This document shows positions 55,943 to 64,000 of a stretch of 64,000 nucleotides of DNA, one piece after another (position 1 is the first letter of the stretch; the number at the start of each line of letters is the position of its first letter). Both the position numbers and the translations under genes were made by a program. The notes under the pieces are model-generated. The model searched no databases. It was not told the DNA's origin and saw only the letters and a program-made list of their open reading frames with translations. The stretch lies in the NCBI RefSeq assembly GCF_002368095.1, contig NZ_AP018227.1, positions 3,131,346 through 3,195,345 on the forward strand. Direction: 5' to 3'. The stretch is from Calothrix parasitica NIES-267. Its GTDB lineage: Bacteria; Cyanobacteriota; Cyanobacteriia; Cyanobacteriales; Nostocaceae.

Positions 55943-56065
55943 TCTGTCCTATTGGTTTTGACAGGTCAATAAACTTATTAACTCTCCTCTTTTTTCTTTT
56001 CCTCTGCGCCCTAAAAGGGTTATATTATTTAACCCATCAAAACTCATGAAAAGAACTACTATTGG
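55939..56065 (+). mobile_element. MITE relative D, diverged
   Basis: It begins CTGGTCTGTCCTATTGGTTTTGACAG and ends CATCAAAACTCATGAAAAGAACTACTATTGG. It shares terminal motifs with the family but has no GGGAGACG core; CCCTAAAAGGG lies in its middle. Third element of the head-to-tail row. Confidence 0.55.
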
Positions 56066-56193
56066 TGCAAGATATTAGACTACGACTTTTTCTAGTTGAT
56101 TGATTGGTTCGGTAAAAGATAATCTAGATATTAAGTATTTAATGCAAATAAAAATCAAATACAAATTGGAATAATTAACCGATTATACATTTT

Positions 56194-57183
56194 ATGAATA
56201 TTCAACGTTGGATTGCAAAGCGAGAACCAAATTGGCAACGCTTGGACTCCTTGTTGAGACAAATAGAAAAAAAAGGTTTAAATTCTCTTGAAGCAAAGGA
56301 AATCGGGGAGTTAGGAAATTTATATCGCTTAGTCAAAGCGGATTTAATCCGGGCACGCACCCAAAATTTAGGCAATAGTTTGATAATAAATTTACAAACC
56401 TTAAAAAATCGTGCTTATAAACAAATTGGTCTTGAAATTGAGATTGGGATTAATAAAAATTCGCGACAAAAAGAATGTTTGGGAATAATCAAATTTTATC
56501 GTTGGGGATTACCTGCAATAGTACAGCAGACTTTTCCTTATATTGCCTTGTCTACTGCTTTATTCCTTTTAGGAGTATTAGTAGCTGCGTTTTATAGTTG
56601 GCAAGACCCAACTTTTATGTCGTTAATAGTACCATCGAGTATTATTTCCAAAGTTCGCGACGATGGTAAATTATGGACGGCTTCTATTGCTGGTATTGAG
56701 CAAGCAGCATGTTCGGAGATTATAATTAATAACTTGAGAATCTCTTTGGGCGCGGTTTTAGGTGGAATTACAGGTGGGATATTCACAATTTATATAATAA
56801 TTTTCAATGGTTTATTAATCGGTACAGTTGCAACCTTAGTTGGGCAAAATAACTTAGCTTATCCTTTTTGGGCATTTGTATTTCCACATGGTTCCTTAGA
56901 ATTAACCGCTATTCTTCTTGCGGTCGCCGCGGGGTTATTAATTGCAAAAGCAATATTTAACCCTGGAAAATATAGTCGTCTAAATGCAATTAAACGTCAT
57001 ACTTGTCAAGCAATACAATTGTTATTTGCCATTGTACCGATGTTAATTATTGCCGGAATTATCGAAAGTTTTTTCTCCTCTAACCCAAATATTCCCAACC
57101 CAATTAAATATTTAACCGGAATAGGTTTATTTTTACTTTTAATTACATATTTTCGACAAAAATCAGCGAACAGCGAACAGTGA
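56194..57183 (+). CDS. SpoIIM-like (stage II sporulation protein M) membrane protein
   Basis: 329-aa membrane protein. A cytosolic N-terminus (about 1-105) opens MNIQRWIAKREPNWQRLDSLL, the usual start of this family. Five or six helices follow (about 110-320), including LGAVLGGITGGIFTIYIIIFNGLLIGTV and FWAFVFPHGSLELTAILLAVAAG. In endospore formers SpoIIM acts in septal peptidoglycan remodelling; in cyanobacteria the role is unknown. Usually next to RDD or DUF4129 proteins, but neither is here. It lies 130 bp past the MITE row. Confidence 0.85.
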   Translation: MNIQRWIAKREPNWQRLDSLLRQIEKKGLNSLEAKEIGELGNLYRLVKADLIRARTQNLGNSLIINLQTLKNRAYKQIGLEIEIGINKNSRQKECLGIIKFYRWGLPAIVQQTFPYIALSTALFLLGVLVAAFYSWQDPTFMSLIVPSSIISKVRDDGKLWTASIAGIEQAACSEIIINNLRISLGAVLGGITGGIFTIYIIIFNGLLIGTVATLVGQNNLAYPFWAFVFPHGSLELTAILLAVAAGLLIAKAIFNPGKYSRLNAIKRHTCQAIQLLFAIVPMLIIAGIIESFFSSNPNIPNPIKYLTGIGLFLLLITYFRQKSANSEQ

Positions 57184-57191
57184 AAGCTATA

Positions 57192-57217
57192 GGTTGGGTT
57201 AAGGGTCGCTAACCCAA
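57192..57217. repeat. Hairpin TTGGGTTA-AGGGTCGC-TAACCCAA after the SpoIIM-like gene
   Basis: An 8-bp perfect stem starting 9 bp after the stop; no T run. A common type of bidirectional 3'-end hairpin in these genomes. Confidence 0.6.
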
Positions 57218-57342
57218 CTAGGAGAAGCAAATTTATAATCGAGCAAAACTAGTATGGTAGGTAGTGCGAGCGTCTCGCTCGCTACTTGTTACCCGTTACC
57301 CGTTACTCGCTGTTCACTGATAACTGATAACTGTTCACTGAT

Positions 57343-58116
<774 letters not shown>

Positions 58117-58247
58117 TCAATATAATTTCATCATTTGAACCCGCTAAATATAATAGGCTGATTCGTACCCTATGATTTACGTTAATTTTGTAATTTTGTC
58201 CTAGGCATTACCATAAAACAGCAAAGGTAAAAAACAGGTTTCTTTAT

Positions 58248-58565
58248 ATGTCTACTAAAAAGCAATTCAACAGCTTTGAAGATATGTTATCTGGTTCTGA
58301 TGTACCGGTATTAGTGGATTTTTACGCTGACTGGTGCGGACCTTGCCAAATGATGGCACCGATTTTAGACCAAGTTAATTCTCAACTCGCAGGAAAAATA
58401 CGAGTCGTCAAAATAGACACTGAGAAATATCCAGCATTAGCAAGTCAATATCAAATCTATGCTCTACCTACCTTAGTATTATTCAAAGAGGGTAAACCAG
58501 TAGATAAAATTGAAGGTGTAATGCAAGCACCACAGTTAGTTCAGCACCTACAACCATTTATTTAA
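58248..58565 (+). CDS. trxA: Thioredoxin
   Basis: 105-aa thioredoxin. Active site W29-C30-G31-P32-C33; the cis-Pro loop LPTLVLFKEGK is intact. It reduces disulfides of target enzymes in the cytosol. It is a short divergent type (KKQFNSFEDMLSGSDVPVLVDFYADWC) rather than the m-type core of about 107 aa, so it may be a trxB-like cyanobacterial isoform. A CACTACAAACG repeat follows. Confidence 0.88.
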   Translation: MSTKKQFNSFEDMLSGSDVPVLVDFYADWCGPCQMMAPILDQVNSQLAGKIRVVKIDTEKYPALASQYQIYALPTLVLFKEGKPVDKIEGVMQAPQLVQHLQPFI

Positions 58566-58963
58566 CATATTCATATTTAAGAAATAGGTCGTTTGTAGTG
58601 GGAGCATCCTGCTCCCTAATAGTTATAAGAATAGCTAGTAAAAAATGTAGGGACATAAAATTTTACGTCTCCCGACAATTACAGGAAAAATGAACCCGTC
58701 AAAATTGATTTAGCCGAATAATAGGAAGCGAGACCGCTCCCACTACGAGAATTAATTGGAACAGCTATAAATCAGTTTTCATACACCAAAAGATGGGTTT
58801 TATTTTTTAATCGGGATAGGAAAAGCAATACTCAATAAACTTTGGCTTTTAGCAACTAAACTCCAAACCGATAGTAGCAAGACTCACTAGAAAATACTGA
58901 ATATATAGTGTAAAAAAAGTTAGTAGTAATGATATTCGGATAAGATGCCGCTTTAAAAGTATT
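58566..58963. other. Spacer with GTAGTGGGAGCATCCTGCTCCC repeats
   Basis: GTAGTGGGAGCATCCTGCTCCC (about 58596) and GAGACCGCTCCCACTAC (58730) are inverted relatives of the GGGAGCA hairpin seen at 2776 and at the MITE ends of 22358. GACATAAAATTTTACGTCTCCCGACA (58653) is a decayed GGGAGACG core. No gene is seen. Confidence 0.6.
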
Positions 58964-59557
58964 ATGAGTAAGCGTGAAAGTCCGATTGGTTTTATTTCTA
59001 TTCTGGTTGCTACTTTTGGTCTTAGCGTTGCTGGTATTTGGTCGGCTTATCAGTTCGGATTTGGTTCGTATTCCGACGAAGAATATATTTATACTGAGAG
59101 CAAAAAAAATATATCCATTATCAAGGAGTCTAATAAATTAAAAGCAGCAATCAAAAATACACCTACACCCAAACCTACTGCTACTCCTACTCCCAAAAAA
59201 TTAAAAACAGCAGACGATATCGCACAAAACCCAGTACAAGCACAAATTCAATTTCTATCTGACTCTAATAGAATTACCAGTCAAGGTTTAGCAAATTTAA
59301 ATCAATTAAAGCAAGAAATTTCAGAATTTAAACCTCAAAATCTTGCTATAAGAATTTATTCTAATCCCGATAAATCAGACTTTGGTCAGCAAATTGCGAC
59401 ACAAAGAGGTGAAGAAATAGCAGGTTATCTACGTCATCTTGGATTGACAAATAAAATCGTGATTTCCAAAAGAATCCCGAATACCTCAGCAAATAATCTT
59501 TCTTCTCAACAAAAACGCAATCAGCCAGTATTGGTTCAGCTGTATAAATTAAATTAA
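58964..59557 (+). CDS. Membrane-anchored OmpA-like protein
   Basis: 197-aa protein. A single N-terminal helix (about 10-32) anchors it. A spacer with a proline/threonine-rich stretch (TPTPKPTATPTPKK, about 66-79) spans the cell wall. The C-terminal 95 residues resemble an OmpA/MotB fold (IQFLSDSNRITSQGLANLNQL, then IRIYSNPDKSDFGQQIATQRGEEIAGYLRHLG). The peptidoglycan-binding Asp/Arg signature is only partly kept (RGEEIAGYL). Function: probable wall-binding envelope protein. Single gene. Confidence 0.7.
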   Translation: MSKRESPIGFISILVATFGLSVAGIWSAYQFGFGSYSDEEYIYTESKKNISIIKESNKLKAAIKNTPTPKPTATPTPKKLKTADDIAQNPVQAQIQFLSDSNRITSQGLANLNQLKQEISEFKPQNLAIRIYSNPDKSDFGQQIATQRGEEIAGYLRHLGLTNKIVISKRIPNTSANNLSSQQKRNQPVLVQLYKLN

Positions 59558-59594
59558 ATTAATTTTATTGTGGTATTTTTTCTAGAATTTGAAT

Positions 59595-59670
59595 AGCTTT
59601 GATGGTGCGTTACGGCATTCTTTAAATGGTAATTTTCAATCAAATTTATTCGCGCCGTAACACACCCTAC
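59595..59670. repeat. Inverted repeat GGTGCGTTACGGC ... GCCGTAACACACC
   Basis: Complementary ends about 45 bp apart. A related GGTGCTGTGACGG ... CCGTCACGCACC element lies at 17273-17338. A dispersed repeat family between genes. Confidence 0.65.
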
Positions 59671-59759
59671 AATGAATTCCTACCTATTGAAAATTGAAAA
59701 TTGTTGATGATTAATTATTAATTGAAACTGTTCGCTGTTCGCTGTTAACTGATAATTGA

Positions 59760-60680
59760 CTACTGTCTCCTCACGTTCAAACAACACCATTCTTTCCGCT
59801 TCCATAATGTTGCAACCACCCAGCCGTTTTTCTCTAAAACATCGGTAACAGCATTAGATTGCTCTAATAAAATACCGCTAAAAATACCCCAGCTAGTTGG
59901 TTTAACAATAGCACTCATACCAGGAAGTATTTCCATTATTATGTCAGCCAAAATGTTACAGACTATTCCATCCACTGGTTCAGTAACAAGCTGCTGCATT
60001 ACTTCAACGCTTCCCTGAGCTACTTTTAAACGTTCGGGAGCAAGTCCGTTTATGTCACGGTTTTCAACGGTTGAACTTACTGCTAATGAATCGGTATCTA
60101 CTGCATAGGCTTTTGCAGCCCCTAACAGTAATGCTCCGATGGAAAGAATACCGGAGCCACAGCCAATATCCGCGATTACCACATCATTTTTTTTCTCTTG
60201 GGAACTGACAAAAAATTCGGGGATATCGCTAAAACGCATCTCTAACGATTCCAAACAAAGTTGGGTTGTTGCATGTGCCCCTGTACCGAAAGCTGAACCG
60301 GGGTCGAGCTGCAAAATTTTCCGTTCCGTATTTTCTGGAACCTGTATCCAAGAAGGATTGATTAAAATGCGATCGCCAATTTCTTGAGGTTCCCAATGTT
60401 GTTTCCAACTGCTCGACCAATCTTCTTCATCAATTAGCTTCCACTGTAGGGAAGGTAAAGAAGTTTCAAAACAAAGAGCATCCTGACGCAGCCACAACGA
60501 TAAAGCAGCTAAGTCTAATAAATGTGCCTGAGATTGGGGTAAATAAGCCTGTACGGAAACTAAGTTACCTTTTTTTTGGCTAGCAGTTCCCCGACAGCCA
60601 AATTCATCCAGTCGCCAATATACTGAATCTTCAATCTCTGGAGAACATAAAATTTGTAATTCCCACCAAGTTTTTGCCAC
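59760..60680 (-). CDS. prmA: Ribosomal protein L11 methyltransferase
   Basis: 306-aa SAM-dependent methyltransferase that trimethylates lysines and the N-terminus of ribosomal protein L11. The N-terminal substrate domain (about 1-100) starts [29 protein letters not shown]. The methyltransferase core has [20 protein letters not shown] and [20 protein letters not shown] (motif I), [10 protein letters not shown] (the PrmA NxLA signature), and the family C-terminus. Length normal. Single gene; period-7 GAGTTAG repeats lie just upstream. Confidence 0.92.
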   Translation of the reverse strand: MAKTWWELQILCSPEIEDSVYWRLDEFGCRGTASQKKGNLVSVQAYLPQSQAHLLDLAALSLWLRQDALCFETSLPSLQWKLIDEEDWSSSWKQHWEPQEIGDRILINPSWIQVPENTERKILQLDPGSAFGTGAHATTQLCLESLEMRFSDIPEFFVSSQEKKNDVVIADIGCGSGILSIGALLLGAAKAYAVDTDSLAVSSTVENRDINGLAPERLKVAQGSVEVMQQLVTEPVDGIVCNILADIIMEILPGMSAIVKPTSWGIFSGILLEQSNAVTDVLEKNGWVVATLWKRKEWCCLNVRRQ

Positions 60681-60682
60681 GG

Positions 60683-60765
60683 TTTAATTAGTTAGGAGTT
60701 AGGAGTTAGGAGTTAGGAGTTAGGAGTTAGGAATTGGGAGTTAGGAGTTAGGAATTAAAAGTTAA
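60683..60765. repeat. Period-7 tandem repeats (GAGTTAG type)
   Basis: About eleven GAGTTAG units upstream of prmA; a shorter reverse set (CTAACTC) lies at 60915-60948 beside serA. Confidence 0.85.
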
Positions 60766-60950
60766 TTATCATCCATCGAATAGCAATATATAAGAACAAG
60801 GTTCAGATTTCAAAGCGGAAATTCCGTTTTCCTAACTCCTAACCGTTGAATGCTAATTCCGATTACTAACTTCCAAAATCCAACTTTTAGCCGTTGAGTT
60901 CCAACTTAAAACTCGGAATTCCTAACTCTTAACTCCTAACTCCTAACTTT

Positions 60951-62531
60951 TTAAAGTGTTACTGTATACGCGTCTCGAATGCCGGGTACTTTGGTAATTT
61001 CGTTCAAAATACCGTCTGGTAATGGGTCATCTATACTGATAACCATTACTGCATCACCTCGAACTATTTTACGTCCTACCTGCATGCTGGCGATATTAAC
61101 GTTAAAACTACCGAGTAAGGAACCGATTTTACCGATAATACCAGGCATATCGCGGTGTACGGTAAATAGCATATACCGATTTGGTGGTACGTTGATGGGA
61201 AAACTATCAAGTCCGGTAATCCGAATTTCTCCATCACCTAACAAAGCACCCGTTACATCATGGGTTCCCAAGTTACCTGTTGCTTCTAAATGCAGCGAAC
61301 CAGCGTAATCTTTTACCGAGTCATCACGGGTTTCAATGACGCGAATTCCTCTTTCTTTGGCTTCGATATTGGCATTTACATAATTCACCCGCTCGCGCAA
61401 AGCTTGGTAAAGCAATCCTTTAATAGAAGCTATTACTAAAGGTTGACTCTTATTAGTTGCGAGTTCTCCTTGCAAAGTCACCTTAAGAGTTTCGACTCTA
61501 CCACCAGCAAGCTGACCGACTAAGTTACCTAATGTTTCTGCTAGCTGCATATAAGGCTTAAGTTCTTCCAAGACATTGGGATTGAGTCCGGGAATATTAA
61601 CCGCAGAACGCGCTGGTAAACCTAACATGACATCGCGAATTTGTTCGGCTACGTCAATGGCAACGTTTACCTGTGCTTCGGTAGTGGAAGCTCCCAAATG
61701 AGGTGTAAGAACAACCTCTTTACCTAAAGCTTTTAATGGAGATTCACCCAAAGGTTCGGATTCGTAAACATCCAACGCAGCACCCTTGATTTTTCCTTCC
61801 TTGAGAGCAACAGCCAAAGCTTCCTCATCAATGATTCCACCGCGAGCGCAGTTGATAATCCGAGCATTGGGCTTCATCTTCGCCAACATTTCGGTGTTGA
61901 TTAAATGAGCAGTTTCTGGAGTTTTAGGGATATGCAGCGTAATATAATCGGCTTGCTTGACCAGCAAATCCATATCTACTAGCTGAACTCCCATCTGTTC
62001 GGCTCTTTCATTGGAAATAAACGGGTCAAAAGCCAGTAACTTCATTCCCATTGCTTTAGCAACACCAGCAACGTGAGAACCAATTTTACCTAAACCGACA
62101 ATTCCCAAAGTCTTTTTATAAACTTCGGTACCAACAAAAGTTTTGCGATTCCACTCCCCTTTTTTCACCGAAGCATTCGCATCGGCAATATTGCGAGACA
62201 TAGCCATCATCATAGCCAGAGCGTGTTCGGCTGCCGCAATAGTATTACCTTCCGGGGAATTAACAACAACAATTCCTCTACGGGTAGCTGCCGGTACATC
62301 TACATTATCAACACCAACACCCGCACGACCGATGATTTTGAGATTTGCTGCTGCTTCAATAACTTCTTCAGTAACGCGAGTTCCAGAGCGAATCATCAGC
62401 GCATCATATTCACCAATAATTTGCTGTAATTCTTCTGGTTTTAAACCTAATTTGACATCAACATTAGCAACTTGGGACAAGATGTCAATCCCTGCCTGGT
62501 CAATTGAATCGGAAACTAGAACCTTAGACAT
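60951..62531 (-). CDS. serA: D-3-phosphoglycerate dehydrogenase
   Basis: 526-aa type I SerA, first step of the phosphorylated serine pathway (3-phosphoglycerate to 3-phosphohydroxypyruvate, NAD-linked). The substrate-binding part (about 1-95, 285-310) and NAD domain (IVGLGKIGSHVAGVAKAMG, about 143-161) are followed by catalytic Arg/Glu/His segments (NCARGGIIDEEAL, HLGASTTEAQ). The C-terminal half has the ASB domain (about 310-450) and an ACT domain (about 455-526, LFTVHRDMPGIIGKIGSLLG) that should bind serine for feedback control. Serine links to the glycine cleavage genes far upstream in the window, but there is no operon. A structured RNA lies about 80-240 bp upstream on the same strand. 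Confidence 0.93.
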   Translation of the reverse strand: MSKVLVSDSIDQAGIDILSQVANVDVKLGLKPEELQQIIGEYDALMIRSGTRVTEEVIEAAANLKIIGRAGVGVDNVDVPAATRRGIVVVNSPEGNTIAAAEHALAMMMAMSRNIADANASVKKGEWNRKTFVGTEVYKKTLGIVGLGKIGSHVAGVAKAMGMKLLAFDPFISNERAEQMGVQLVDMDLLVKQADYITLHIPKTPETAHLINTEMLAKMKPNARIINCARGGIIDEEALAVALKEGKIKGAALDVYESEPLGESPLKALGKEVVLTPHLGASTTEAQVNVAIDVAEQIRDVMLGLPARSAVNIPGLNPNVLEELKPYMQLAETLGNLVGQLAGGRVETLKVTLQGELATNKSQPLVIASIKGLLYQALRERVNYVNANIEAKERGIRVIETRDDSVKDYAGSLHLEATGNLGTHDVTGALLGDGEIRITGLDSFPINVPPNRYMLFTVHRDMPGIIGKIGSLLGSFNVNIASMQVGRKIVRGDAVMVISIDDPLPDGILNEITKVPGIRDAYTVTL

Positions 62532-62991
62532 AACTGCTTATTTTAAAGCTAAAAGAGTGTTTGTTTGTTTGTAGGGAGAACTGTAGGTCTTAAATGCAAA
62601 AAAGCCTTTACTACGGCGATGAACAAATTAGTATTTAATATCCCATGAGAACGATACGCCGACCTGTAGGTCACGGCCAGGAGAAATTTTCACTCGGCAC
62701 CATCTGGCTTGTTCCTCATAGGGTAGACATAATCCACCAATAACATGAATAGCGCCCGCAGTTCATCTATATTATTAAAAATTCAGAAACAAAAAAATAC
62801 TGTAAAAGTCGCTTTATGTAAAAGTATTTACCATCTGAGGTAATGGGTAATAGGTAATTGGGAATTGGGGATTGGGGATTGGTAATGGGTAATGGGTAAT
62901 TGGTAGTTGTAAGTATCTAGCGAACTGTTTAACTCTTACTAAAAATAATCAACTGTTGACTGTTGACTGTTCACTGATAACTGCTCACTGT
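62532..62991. other. 460-bp region between serA and panB
   Basis: It contains the structured RNA (62600-62770), AT-rich sequence, and AATTGGG heptamers (62838-62905). The serA start has no clear ribosome site. No other gene. Confidence 0.6.
62600..62770 (-). ncRNA. Structured RNA upstream of serA (6S-like or new family)
   Basis: Read on the minus strand, several complementary arms nest properly. GATGAAC is at 62624-62618 on plus, that is GTTCATC/GATGAAC at 62761-62767 and 62618-62624 as the outer stem. CCTATGAG (62722-62715) pairs with CTCATGGG (62649-62642); GCCAG (62708-62704) pairs with CTGGC (62680-62676); GACCT-AC-AGGTC (62672-62661) is an inner hairpin. The 3' side runs into GCC...GGCTTTTTT (about 62616-62600), a weak terminator. 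Length about 160 nt and the long closed-stem shape recall 6S RNA, but I cannot confirm the family; a cis-acting serA leader is the alternative. Confidence 0.5.
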
Positions 62992-63759
62992 TTAAAACTT
63001 TCCTTCTCGAACTTCTTTACTAAACTCCCCAACTGCTTGAGTAATTGTCTCGCGTAGATTTGTATAAACTTTGGCAAATGGCGGCTGCTTTTCTGAAAGC
63101 CCAAGTAAATCGGAAGTGACTAAAACCTGTCCGTCGCAGTGAGAACCCGCACCAATACCAATAGTTGGAACGCTCACTTTTTGAGTAATTTTGAATGCTA
63201 AATCTGCGGGAATATGCTCTAGAATCATCGAAAAAACGCCCGCTTGTTCCAAAGCTATTGCTTCTTGTAAAATCCTATCTCTTGATTCTTCTGTTTTACC
63301 TTGTTGACGCAAACCAATTTGATTTACTGACTGTGGAGTTAAACCAACATGTCCCATTACTGGAATCCCCGCTTGTACCAAACGAGAAATCGTATCTATC
63401 ATTTGGGGATATCCACCTTCTAATTTTACAGCCGTAGCTCCGGTTTCTTTCAATACCTTACCCGCCGAGCGCATAGCTTGTGTAACGCTTTCTTGATAAG
63501 TCATAAAAGGTAAATCAACTACCATCAAAGCCTGCTTTACACCACGTCTTACGGCTTTTGCATGGTATATCATTTCTTCCAAAGAAATCGGTAGAGTATT
63601 TTGATAGCCCCAAACCGCAGCCATCGAGTCACCAACCAAAATTAAATCTACTCCACTATCATCCAATAACTGAGCAATCAGATAATCCCATGCAGTCAAC
63701 ACCACAATGGGACGCTGTTGCTGTTTGTATTGAATTAACTTTTGGATAGTAATAGCCAT
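62992..63759 (-). CDS. panB: 3-methyl-2-oxobutanoate hydroxymethyltransferase
   Basis: 255-aa PanB, which adds a hydroxymethyl group from 5,10-methylene-THF to alpha-ketoisovalerate, giving ketopantoate for pantothenate and CoA. Motifs are [27 protein letters not shown] (metal/substrate start), [17 protein letters not shown] (K about 113), GHVGLTPQS and [14 protein letters not shown]. Slightly short of the usual about 265 aa, with an early C-terminal stop. Single gene; the next upstream sequence is heptamer repeats. Confidence 0.93.
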   Translation of the reverse strand: MAITIQKLIQYKQQQRPIVVLTAWDYLIAQLLDDSGVDLILVGDSMAAVWGYQNTLPISLEEMIYHAKAVRRGVKQALMVVDLPFMTYQESVTQAMRSAGKVLKETGATAVKLEGGYPQMIDTISRLVQAGIPVMGHVGLTPQSVNQIGLRQQGKTEESRDRILQEAIALEQAGVFSMILEHIPADLAFKITQKVSVPTIGIGAGSHCDGQVLVTSDLLGLSEKQPPFAKVYTNLRETITQAVGEFSKEVREGKF

Positions 63760-63767
63760 TTCAATTT

Positions 63768-64000
63768 TGGATTTTAGATTTTAGATTTTGGATTGGGAAT
63801 TGGGAATTGGTAATTGGTAATTGGGAATTGGGAATTGGTAATTGGTAATTGGGAATTGGTAATTGGTAATTGGGAATTGGGGATTGGGAATTGGTAATTG
63901 GGAATTGGGAATGGGGAATGGGAATTGGAAGTTAGGAGTTAGGAGTTAAGGATTTTTCTACCCCCTCTCCCCCTCTCCCCATCTCCCCCTCTCCCCATCT
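63768..64000. repeat. Long period-7 repeat tract upstream of panB, to the window end
   Basis: AATTGGG/AATTGGT heptamers run almost without break from 63795 to 63910, then GAGTTAG units (63933-63950) and CTCCCC/CATCTCCCC units to the end. This is the longest short-tandem-repeat tract in the window. Confidence 0.9.

Overview
The window reads as chromosome of a filamentous, probably heterocyst-forming cyanobacterium (Nostocales type). The reasons are AT-rich DNA with scattered GCGATCGC (HIP1) octamers, dense period-7 tandem repeats between genes, an SLH-domain porin, a lumen-type pentapeptide protein, a DUF4168 protein, and stand-alone STAND ATPases of cyanobacterial type. Species cannot be fixed from the sequence. 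No tRNA, rRNA or CRISPR array was recognised.

Layout. (1) 1-8.5 kb, housekeeping: a cut-off potA-like ATPase on the minus strand, a class B penicillin-binding protein (PBP2), a lumenal pentapeptide protein, and the glycine cleavage set gcvT-gcvH-gcvP. (2) 8.5-17.2 kb: long AT-rich spacers, an SLH porin, a GH65 phosphorylase fused to a beta-phosphoglucomutase (minus strand), and a secreted phosphodiester glycosidase. (3) 17.4-24 kb, accessory island: a small two-helix membrane protein that looks like a stand-alone cyanobacterial TRADD-N-associated domain, a divergent HTH-STAND ATPase, a GIY-YIG nuclease between REP-like repeats, and a membrane-anchored STAND ATPase gene broken twice. One break is a 1.87-kb IS4-type element whose transposase has an in-frame stop; the other is a 188-bp MITE with a 9-bp target duplication. 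Removing both insertions in silico restores one 726-codon reading frame. (4) 24-29 kb: a lipoprotein, a WGR-pentapeptide protein preceded by a perfect 46-bp palindrome, a frameshifted mini-gene, and a MoeB-rhodanese/JAMM protease pair. (5) 30.3-49.3 kb: a one-direction Wzx/Wzy-type exopolysaccharide cluster (initiating phosphoglycosyl transferase, WecG-type transferase, Wzc-like kinase, polymerase, flippase, six further glycosyltransferases, acetyltransferase, two NAD(P)-dependent sugar enzymes). No Wza exporter or Wzb phosphatase is visible. (6) 50-64 kb, mixed housekeeping: a GH13 enzyme, PAS-LuxR regulator, DUF4168 protein, holA, a 2H-type DUF1868 protein, SpoIIM-like protein, fabG, trxA, an OmpA-like protein, prmA, serA with a structured RNA upstream, and panB.

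Mobile DNA shapes the window. A 131-bp MITE with roughly 23-bp inverted ends and a GGGAGACGTT...AACGTCTC core occurs at 12.0 kb and, inverted, at 55.7 kb, where two diverged relatives follow it head to tail. Orphan copies of its core hairpin sit downstream of several genes, and one forms the gcvP terminator. REP-like elements with TGTCATTGCGAG ends cluster around the STAND/GIY-YIG island and at 49.6 kb.
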